DNA from: Williamsia phyllosphaerae
Lineage (GTDB): Bacteria > Actinomycetota > Actinomycetes > Mycobacteriales > Mycobacteriaceae
Reading direction: 5' to 3'
NCBI RefSeq assembly: GCF_014635305.1
Contig: NZ_BMCS01000001.1
Coordinates: 372,001 to 436,000 of the forward strand
DNA length: 64,000 bases
Shown here in pieces: positions 8,392-14,480 of the stretch. The notes beneath the pieces were generated by a model. The model did no database searches. It worked only from the letters and a program-made list of their open reading frames with translations, and had not been told where the DNA came from. A program made the position numbers and the translations under genes. Position 1 is the stretch's first letter, and every line of letters starts with the position of its first letter.

Positions 8392-9080
8392 CCCGTCGCG
8401 TTGTACTACTTCACACCGTCAGCGGGCTCCTCCCCGTGTTCGGTGAGCTCGGCAAGAGATTCCCCGCCGATGTCAAGGTGTCCAACATCGTCGATGAGTC
8501 GTTGCTCGCCGACGCACTCGCCAACGGCGCCCTGACAGCGGCTATCTCGCGCCGCGTGGTCGACCACGTCGTATCCGCTGTCGACAGTGGCGCAGTGGCC
8601 GTGATGGCCACGTGCTCGTCCATCGGACCCGCCGTCGAACTGGCCGCACAGCTCGTGGATGTCCCCGTACTGCGAGTGGACGTGCCGATGGTCGATGCTG
8701 CGATCGAATCCGCGAAAACAGCCGCCGGCACGGAGCGCGCGCCCCGGATCGCGGTGCTGGCCACCGCCGAGTCCACTCTCGCGCCCACCGTGGAGTTGAT
8801 TCACCGCCGAGCTCGGAACGCATCGATGGAACCGGAACTCGATGTCCGACTTCTCACAGATGCGTTTGCCGCCAATGCTTCTGGAGACACGGCGGGCCAC
8901 GACGCAATCATTGCCGAGGCGCTACGTGATGTCGCCACGTCGGTCGATTCCATCGTGCTCGCCCAGGCATCCATGGCACGTGTCGCCGCCATGGTCTCCG
9001 GTGAAGGTCTGACCACACCGACCTTCTCGAGCCCCGATCTCGCCATGGGCAGACTGGCAGGCGTTCTAGAACACGCATGA
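8388..9080 (+). CDS. Asp/Glu/hydantoin racemase-family protein lacking the second cysteine
   Basis: A 230-residue protein of the aspartate/glutamate racemase fold (two similar alpha/beta halves). The first catalytic cysteine is present in MATCSSIGP (about residue 72). At the second site, where racemases normally have a Cys in a V-L-G-C-A-G/S-M context, the sequence reads VLAQASM. A two-base Cys-Cys racemization is therefore unlikely. The fold is also used by arylmalonate decarboxylases and maleate isomerases, which alter the cysteine pair. ATG 8388 overlaps the gntR stop (ATGA). The substrate is probably a small acid of the same pathway. Confidence 0.75.
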   Translation: MTRRVVLLHTVSGLLPVFGELGKRFPADVKVSNIVDESLLADALANGALTAAISRRVVDHVVSAVDSGAVAVMATCSSIGPAVELAAQLVDVPVLRVDVPMVDAAIESAKTAAGTERAPRIAVLATAESTLAPTVELIHRRARNASMEPELDVRLLTDAFAANASGDTAGHDAIIAEALRDVATSVDSIVLAQASMARVAAMVSGEGLTTPTFSSPDLAMGRLAGVLEHA

Positions 9081-9182
9081 GGCTCGCCCACCGGGGCCGC
9101 ACGCCTGCTACCAAAGCGGTGTGGGCGCAACTCGGTGGCTTCGGTGGCGCTCCGGCGGCGACCCGTCGCTCGCCCGGGGTCT

Positions 9183-10337
9183 TCACACGTGTGCATCCCC
9201 TCCGAATTCCAGGATCATCCGCGCGACTGCCTGGCAGGGCGTGATGGCTTGATCCGGAACCGTCGTCGGGCGGCCGCGTTCTCGGCCCTTCCGTAGCTCA
9301 ATCATGATGAGCGAGCACAGTGACTCGCCGACATCCTGGTCTCTCAACACGACGCCACCGTTACGCTCGACGAAATGTCGGGCATTGACGATCTGGTCTC
9401 CCCTGCTCACGCTGACTGGTAGAGGCACGAGAATCGCGTGTCTGCCAAGAGCTGCCAGTTCGGCCACCGTGTTGGCGCCGGCTCGGGCCACCACGATGTC
9501 GGCCAGCCGCAGGGCGTCTGTCATTCCGGCAGCGATGAAGTCGAACTGGTGATATCCACGCCGGCCGACGAGGTCTTGTTCGATGTTGCCGGGACCGAAG
9601 ACGTGGACGACCGTGGCTTGTTCCAACAGCCGATCCAACCCGCGCCGAACCGCCGCGTTGATCCGACCCGAACCACCGCCCCCGCCGTAGACGAGGACGA
9701 CGGGGCGGTCGGCGGCGATGTCATGCGCGTCCCGGAACCGCTCAGCGTCGCCGTCTGCCAGGTCCGGCCGGACGATCTCCCCTACGACGCGTGACCTCCT
9801 GCGAAACGAGCGGGGCATCTGCGTATCCGGATGGGAGAGCAGAACTCTGGCTGCAAGTCGGCCCGCGAACCTGTTGGCCAACCCCATCGAGTGGTCGGAC
9901 TCATGAATCACGATCGGGATGCGAAGGAGCCAGGCAGCACACACCACAGGGACCGAGACGAAAGACCCCTTCGAGAAGACGACACGGGGAGAGTCGTGAC
10001 GCAGTAGGACGACGGCTCGAACGATGCCGTGAATCACCACGAACGGCATCAACCCGCTCTTCATCGAGAAGTAACGACGTAAGCCTGCTGCCGGGACCGC
10101 ACGGAACCCCATGTCCGCATCGCGGGCCAATCTTTCCTCGACACTGCCGGCTCGACCGTAGAAGATCAACGGCGAGCCGGACGCCTCCCGTACAGCGCGA
10201 GCGACGGCCAAAGCAGGCAGGACGTGCCCTGCGCTGCCTCCCCCGGTGAAGGCAATGGGGCGGCCGTCTCGGTACGAATGTTTCACAACCGCCCTGCTCG
10301 TCTCACACCTCCGATGGACAGGAATCGTCAACCACAT
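9183..10337 (-). CDS. MurG-like UDP-GlcNAc glycosyltransferase paralogue
   Basis: A 384-residue GT-B glycosyltransferase of the MurG family. The N-terminal glycine loop is FTGGGSAGHVLPALAVA (about residues 29-45), with an HESD block near 144. The C-terminal domain has VYGGGGGSGRINAAV and the donor-binding ARAGANTVAEL. In MurG these bind UDP-GlcNAc and the lipid I acceptor. It is not in a cell-wall cluster, so it is a paralogue or a relative acting on another acceptor. ATG 10337 lies 6 bp after a GACAAT -10-like hexamer with no Shine-Dalgarno, suggesting leaderless translation. An alternative GTG at about codon 18, nearer the glycine loop, would give a more usual MurG N-terminus. Confidence 0.75.
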   Translation of the reverse strand: MWLTIPVHRRCETSRAVVKHSYRDGRPIAFTGGGSAGHVLPALAVARAVREASGSPLIFYGRAGSVEERLARDADMGFRAVPAAGLRRYFSMKSGLMPFVVIHGIVRAVVLLRHDSPRVVFSKGSFVSVPVVCAAWLLRIPIVIHESDHSMGLANRFAGRLAARVLLSHPDTQMPRSFRRRSRVVGEIVRPDLADGDAERFRDAHDIAADRPVVLVYGGGGGSGRINAAVRRGLDRLLEQATVVHVFGPGNIEQDLVGRRGYHQFDFIAAGMTDALRLADIVVARAGANTVAELAALGRHAILVPLPVSVSRGDQIVNARHFVERNGGVVLRDQDVGESLCSLIMIELRKGRERGRPTTVPDQAITPCQAVARMILEFGGDAHV

Positions 10338-10343
10338 ACTGCT

Positions 10344-10364
10344 ATTGTCTCTGACGACTAAACT
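10344..10364. promoter_or_regulatory. Back-to-back -10 elements of two leaderless promoters
   Basis: On the minus strand GACAAT (10349..10344) is followed by 6 nt and the ATG at 10337. On the plus strand TAAACT (10359-10364) is followed by 6 nt and the GTG at 10371. Neither gene has a Shine-Dalgarno. This geometry fits leaderless transcripts, common in Actinobacteria. Confidence 0.5.
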
Positions 10365-10370
10365 ACATGA

Positions 10371-11351
10371 GTGACTTCATCTTTCACCACATCGTTCGAG
10401 CGTTTGACCGCCGAACAGGTACGGATATTGATCAAGTCGGTGTACGGGATCGAGGCCGCCGAGAATCCGGTGCGGTTGCCGACCGAACGCGACGACACGT
10501 TTCGTGCCACCACGCGCCTCGGCGACAGCTATGTGGTCAAGATCGCCCACCCGGGTGACCATCCACGTGTCATCGATCTGCAGACTGCGGCACTGCTGCA
10601 CGCCAGTCGACGGGATGCCCTTCTGCCGCTCGAGCGCGTCATCTCTTCAGCCGATGGGGAGCAACTGCCCCGTGTGCTGATGCACGACGGTCAGAGACGC
10701 ATCGTGCGGGTCACGACTTTTCTGCCCGGCCGAGCGCTGCGATCCGTTCACCCTTTGCCCGACCAGCTGCGCCAGTGCGGCCGGGTCTTGGCCAGATTGT
10801 CCAAGTCCCTGAGCGATTTTCACCACGACGCAGCAGATCGCCACCTGATATACGACCTGCAGAACTTCCACGAACTCGACGCCATGCGACCACTGACTGC
10901 GATACCCGCCGTGGGTCGGGTATTCGAGTGGTACAAATCCACTTTCATGCCCGCGGCCGTCGAGCTGCCAACTCAGGTGGTGCACGGCGATTTCAGTCTG
11001 GACAACATTCTGGTCGACCCCGCATCGGATGCCTTCGTTCAGGGGATGCTGGATTGGGGCGATGTCATGCGCTCGTGGCGCGCCGCCGATCTGGCCAGCG
11101 GATTGGCTTCCCAGGTTGCCGTCGACGGCGACCCGTGGGATCGACCCCGTCACATGATCGATGGGTACCGCGAGGTGTGCGCCATGAGCGACGCCGAGTC
11201 CGAATTGATCCATGGTCTGGTGTCGATGCGCATAACCCAGCGACTTCTTCTGGCACTGCATCTCAGCGAAGCGATGCCCGACAACGCCGAGTATCTGTCG
11301 CGCAACATCGAATGGAGTGCCGCGCAGCTGTCCAACCTGGTCGGCGTCTGA
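10371..11351 (+). CDS. APH-family phosphotransferase (putative amino-alcohol kinase)
   Basis: A 326-residue kinase of the aminoglycoside/choline/hydroxylysine kinase fold. The catalytic loop VVHGDFSLDNILVD (about residues 203-216) supplies the Asp and Asn, and LDWGD (about 227) is the metal-binding DxD-type motif. The start is GTG 10371; the overlapping ATG at 10367 is out of frame. It converges with the phospho-lyase-type gene at 11462-12811. In animals hydroxylysine kinase (APH fold) feeds a class III PLP phospho-lyase, and the same pairing here suggests it phosphorylates an amino alcohol for beta-elimination. A role in antibiotic resistance is less likely given the catabolic setting. Confidence 0.75.
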   Translation: MTSSFTTSFERLTAEQVRILIKSVYGIEAAENPVRLPTERDDTFRATTRLGDSYVVKIAHPGDHPRVIDLQTAALLHASRRDALLPLERVISSADGEQLPRVLMHDGQRRIVRVTTFLPGRALRSVHPLPDQLRQCGRVLARLSKSLSDFHHDAADRHLIYDLQNFHELDAMRPLTAIPAVGRVFEWYKSTFMPAAVELPTQVVHGDFSLDNILVDPASDAFVQGMLDWGDVMRSWRAADLASGLASQVAVDGDPWDRPRHMIDGYREVCAMSDAESELIHGLVSMRITQRLLLALHLSEAMPDNAEYLSRNIEWSAAQLSNLVGV

Positions 11352-11461
11352 GCAGGTTCGGTGAGCCGGCCGCATGTCCGAGTCCAAGGGGCCGCGAGCT
11401 GCGCCCGGGTGGCGACAACCGACACCCACACCGACACAGCCGTCTAGCTGGCCGAGGTGGT

Positions 11462-12811
11462 TCAGGACATGGCCATCGCAAGGACCTCGTCGAGCCGGCC
11501 CAGGAAGTATTGCGCATCCTCGTCCGAGAAGACCAGCGGTGGCCGAACTTTCAGGACGTTCTCGTAGCGCCCGGTGTTGCTCACCAATACACGTCGTTGA
11601 CGCAGTCCGTTCACGACCGACGCCGCCAGTGTCGGTGCAGGCTCCTGAGTGTCCGGATCAACCAGATCTACGGCGACGAACAGTCCTGCTCCCCGCGCGC
11701 TCGTCACGCAGGCGTACCGGTACGTCAGTTCGGTGAGGCCTTCGAGCATTCGCCTTCCCACGTCGCGGACGTTCTCGAGGATTCCATCGGTCTCGAAGAC
11801 GTCCAGGAGCGCGTTGGCCGCGCTGATGCAGACCGTATTGCCCGCAGCGGTGTTGAAGTACCGGATGTCGCGCCCGAATCTGAGGGCATGCCGACTCTGC
11901 GTCGCCACCGCTCCGAGAGGCAGACCGTTCGCCATCGGTTTGCCCATGGTCACCAGATCAGGTGTGACGCCATGTCGTTGGTATCCCCACATGGCATCGC
12001 CGGTTCGGCCGAAGCCTGCCTGCACCTCGTCGGCGATGAAGAACCCACCGGCGGCGTGGACCACGTCGACAACAGGCGCCAGGAAACCAGGAGGGCTCGT
12101 GATGAGTCCGTCGCTCGAGAACACTGTGTCGACGAGGAGGGCCGCTAGCCGCATCCCATGCCGCTCGAGGTGCGCGATGGCCTCCGACACGCGAGACGCC
12201 ATCGCTGCTCCGACTGTTTCGGCATCATCAACGTTGGCGTAATCCGGCGCCTCTATGGTGACCGTCTTTGCCCCGAGGGGGACGTTCGGACCCAGGGTCG
12301 GCGACATCTCGGCGATGGACGCTGTGAGCCCGTGATAGGCGTGGGACGTCACGATGACGGCGTCGCCGCCCGTTTCATAGCGGGCCAATCGAATGGCCAG
12401 ATCATTGGCCTCACTGCCCGAGCAGGTGTACAGCAGTTGGTCGATGGCCGGGTCATGAGTGGCGAGCAGTCGTTCGCTGTAGTCGATCAACGTGGTCGTG
12501 AGATATCGAGTATTACTGTTCAAGGTTGCGGCCTGTCGTGAAATTGCCTCCACAACATGCGGATTACAGTGACCGACGGCAGGGACGTTGTTGTATGCGT
12601 CGAGGTATTCGTTGCCCTGCGCATCGTACAAATGGACGCCTGTGGCGCGCTCCACGTCGACTGGTGTGCTGTAGAACAGACGGTTGCTCGGGGCGATGAC
12701 GCTCTGTCGGCGTTCAACCAATGAACGCAGCGTGGGCTCCAGAGCTTCCACGTTCGCGGGATCGAAACCGTTGGGCATCGTGCCCTCGGTCGTGGTCTGC
12801 GCTGTGGTCAC
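11462..12811 (-). CDS. Class III PLP enzyme of the phospho-lyase type (ethanolamine-phosphate phospho-lyase-like)
   Basis: A 449-residue fold-type I PLP enzyme. It differs from the two other class III enzymes here and carries blocks of the ETNPPL/PHYKPL subgroup: YLDAYNNVPAVGHCNPHVVEA (about 69-89), LNSNTRYL, and the lysine motif TMGKPMANGLPLGAV with K291. Enzymes of this subgroup eliminate phosphate and ammonia from O-phosphoethanolamine or phosphohydroxylysine to give an aldehyde. The start is GTG 12811 with GGGGAG at 12825..12820; the upstream in-frame ATG at 12829 lacks a Shine-Dalgarno. It is convergent with the putative kinase, and upstream is an aldehyde dehydrogenase. A true aminotransferase remains possible. 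Confidence 0.8.
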   Translation of the reverse strand: MTTAQTTTEGTMPNGFDPANVEALEPTLRSLVERRQSVIAPSNRLFYSTPVDVERATGVHLYDAQGNEYLDAYNNVPAVGHCNPHVVEAISRQAATLNSNTRYLTTTLIDYSERLLATHDPAIDQLLYTCSGSEANDLAIRLARYETGGDAVIVTSHAYHGLTASIAEMSPTLGPNVPLGAKTVTIEAPDYANVDDAETVGAAMASRVSEAIAHLERHGMRLAALLVDTVFSSDGLITSPPGFLAPVVDVVHAAGGFFIADEVQAGFGRTGDAMWGYQRHGVTPDLVTMGKPMANGLPLGAVATQSRHALRFGRDIRYFNTAAGNTVCISAANALLDVFETDGILENVRDVGRRMLEGLTELTYRYACVTSARGAGLFVAVDLVDPDTQEPAPTLAASVVNGLRQRRVLVSNTGRYENVLKVRPPLVFSDEDAQYFLGRLDEVLAMAMS

Positions 12812-12858
12812 CGGAAAATCTCCCCTCATTGGTACCGGCCCGGTCCAACCTAGTCGGC

Positions 12859-12883
12859 AATACGTCTGTTGTACTGCAGTATT
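12859..12883. promoter_or_regulatory. Inverted repeat upstream of the phospho-lyase gene
   Basis: AATAC (12859-12863) and GTATT (12879-12883) frame a region containing the perfect palindrome TACTGCAGTA (12872-12881). It lies about 50-70 bp upstream of the GTG at 12811 and is a candidate operator, implying the gene has its own promoter. Confidence 0.4.
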
Positions 12884-13025
12884 CGTCGGAATCGCCCTAG
12901 GTCAATCACATCCCGTCCTGCAGATGATCATCGGAGACATGACCGAGGTGACAGCGCAGGTGCCCAAGGCGCCGGCCGAAGGATCAGTGGACTTCCGTGT
13001 GGTGAACGAGACCGACGCTGTGGCC

Positions 13026-13064
13026 GGGCAGAGGCGCTCCCGGGTATCGGGAGCGCCTCTGCCC
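13026..13064. terminator. 17-bp perfect GC-rich hairpin after the aldehyde dehydrogenase
   Basis: Perfect arms 13026-13042 and 13048-13064 enclose the 5-nt loop GGTAT, 8 nt past the aldehyde dehydrogenase stop. No T-run follows on either strand, so it resembles the U-less terminators of Actinobacteria. It would end or attenuate the operon that starts at 18636. Confidence 0.75.
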
Positions 13065-13071
13065 CGGGACC

Positions 13072-14415
13072 TCAGGGTTGCCGCAGGGTGCGTATCAGCT
13101 TCTTGTTGGCGAACTCATCGATCCCGTGACGCCCGAGTTCACGCCCGAAGCCCGAGCGCTTGACGCCACCGAAGGGCAACTCCGCACCCTCCCCACCGAA
13201 CCCGTTGACGTAGACCATTCCCGCCTCGAGTTGCTCGGAAACGCGACTGACCTGCTCGGGATCGGTACTGAACAGGTAGGAGCCGAGTCCGAAGGCGGTG
13301 TCGTTGGCAATCCTGATCGCCTCCGCCTCGTCCCGGGCGCGGAAGACCATCGCCACCGGACCGAAGAACTCCTCATAGAACACGTCACCGCCGGGCTGGA
13401 CACCGGTGAGCACGCCCGGAGGGAACCAAGCACCGTCACGCTCGCCGCTGGTCTCCAGCGTCGCTCCGGAGGCCACGGCACGGTCGACCTGATCGCTCAG
13501 TCGCTCTGCGGCCACGAGCGAGGACACCGGCGACGCCGGTCGCGCCAGCATCTTCGCGGTGTATCGCGCGACGAAGTCGTCGTAGAGCTCGTCGAGAACG
13601 ATGACGCGCTTGCCGGCATTGCAGGACTGTCCGGTGTTCTCCATACGCGCCTCGATGGCCGCGTCCACTGCCTCGTCCATGTCGCTGACGCCGAGAACGA
13701 TGAATGGATCCGACCCGCCGAGCTCGAGAACGACCTTCTTGAGGTTGCGTCCGGCGATCTCCGCGACGGCGGCCCCCGCTCGTTCCGAGCCGGTGACCGA
13801 GACTCCTTGCACGCGAGGGTCCGCAATAATGCGTTCGACCTGCTCATTGGTGGCAAAGATGTTGTTATAGGTTCCCGCTGGGAATCCCGCATCGTCGAAC
13901 AGGCTCTGCAAGGCGAGGCCGGATTCCGGGCATTGTGGTGCCGGCTTGAGAAGGATCGTGTTTCCCAGAGCAAGGTTTGGTCCGACGAATCGCGCCACCT
14001 GGTAGTAGGGGAAGTTCCACGGCATGATGCCGAGAAGTATCCCCACAGGCCGCCTTTGGACGATAGCGGTGCCCGGCCCACTCGTGACGTCGATCGTCTC
14101 GTCGGCCAGGAATGCGGCGGCGTTGTCGGCGTAGTACCGATAGATCGACACGCACACCCCGATCTCACCGAGGGCGTCCTCGCGAGACTTCCCCATCTCC
14201 CTCCGAGCGATCTCGGCAAGGGCGTCCTGACGCTCCTCGTGAAGATCGGCGAGGCGCCGCAACAGGGTCACCCGCTCATCGATCGTCTGATGAGCCCATG
14301 TCCTGTACGCGTCGTACGCGGCGTCCAACGTCGAATCGATCTCGGCGTCGGTGTGGACGGGGTACGACCTCAGCTCCTCCCCGGAACCCGGGTCGGTGAC
14401 GGTATAGCTACTCAT
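13072..14415 (-). CDS. NAD(P)-dependent aldehyde dehydrogenase (succinate-semialdehyde dehydrogenase type)
   Basis: A 447-residue aldehyde dehydrogenase, slightly short but complete. Catalytic Cys265 is in NTGQSCNAGKR and the general base Glu231 in ELGGSDPF. The MPWNFPYYQ and VTGSERAG cofactor-binding blocks are in place. It resembles GabD2-type succinate-semialdehyde dehydrogenases, whose aldehyde range is broad. ATG 14415 follows AGGAGAAC. It lies 65 bp downstream of the amidase large subunit in the same direction and is followed by a strong hairpin. In context it should oxidise the aldehyde made by the phospho-lyase. Confidence 0.85.
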   Translation of the reverse strand: MSSYTVTDPGSGEELRSYPVHTDAEIDSTLDAAYDAYRTWAHQTIDERVTLLRRLADLHEERQDALAEIARREMGKSREDALGEIGVCVSIYRYYADNAAAFLADETIDVTSGPGTAIVQRRPVGILLGIMPWNFPYYQVARFVGPNLALGNTILLKPAPQCPESGLALQSLFDDAGFPAGTYNNIFATNEQVERIIADPRVQGVSVTGSERAGAAVAEIAGRNLKKVVLELGGSDPFIVLGVSDMDEAVDAAIEARMENTGQSCNAGKRVIVLDELYDDFVARYTAKMLARPASPVSSLVAAERLSDQVDRAVASGATLETSGERDGAWFPPGVLTGVQPGGDVFYEEFFGPVAMVFRARDEAEAIRIANDTAFGLGSYLFSTDPEQVSRVSEQLEAGMVYVNGFGGEGAELPFGGVKRSGFGRELGRHGIDEFANKKLIRTLRQP

Positions 14416-14444
14416 TGCGTTCTCCTCAAATCTCTTTTGTCACG

Positions 14445-14478
14445 ATGAATCTCGGCTCACGGGCGAGCTCCAGCACCC
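14445..14478 (+). pseudogene. Remnant of a luxR 3' end
   Basis: Positions 14445-14471 match 3996-4022 of the intact luxR at 24 of 27 bases (encoding MNLGSRAS versus MNVGSRAS, from the end of the helix-turn-helix). About 35 bp further down in luxR are missing here. The match then resumes at 14479 into the shared amidase C-terminus. It is the mirror image of the amidase remnant at 4067-4194. Confidence 0.75.
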
Positions 14479-14480
14479 GC

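Noticed and set aside
10371..11351. Aminoglycoside resistance gene
   Set aside because: The fold is right, but the neighbours are catabolic and it faces a phospho-lyase-type gene; resistance would be a guess.
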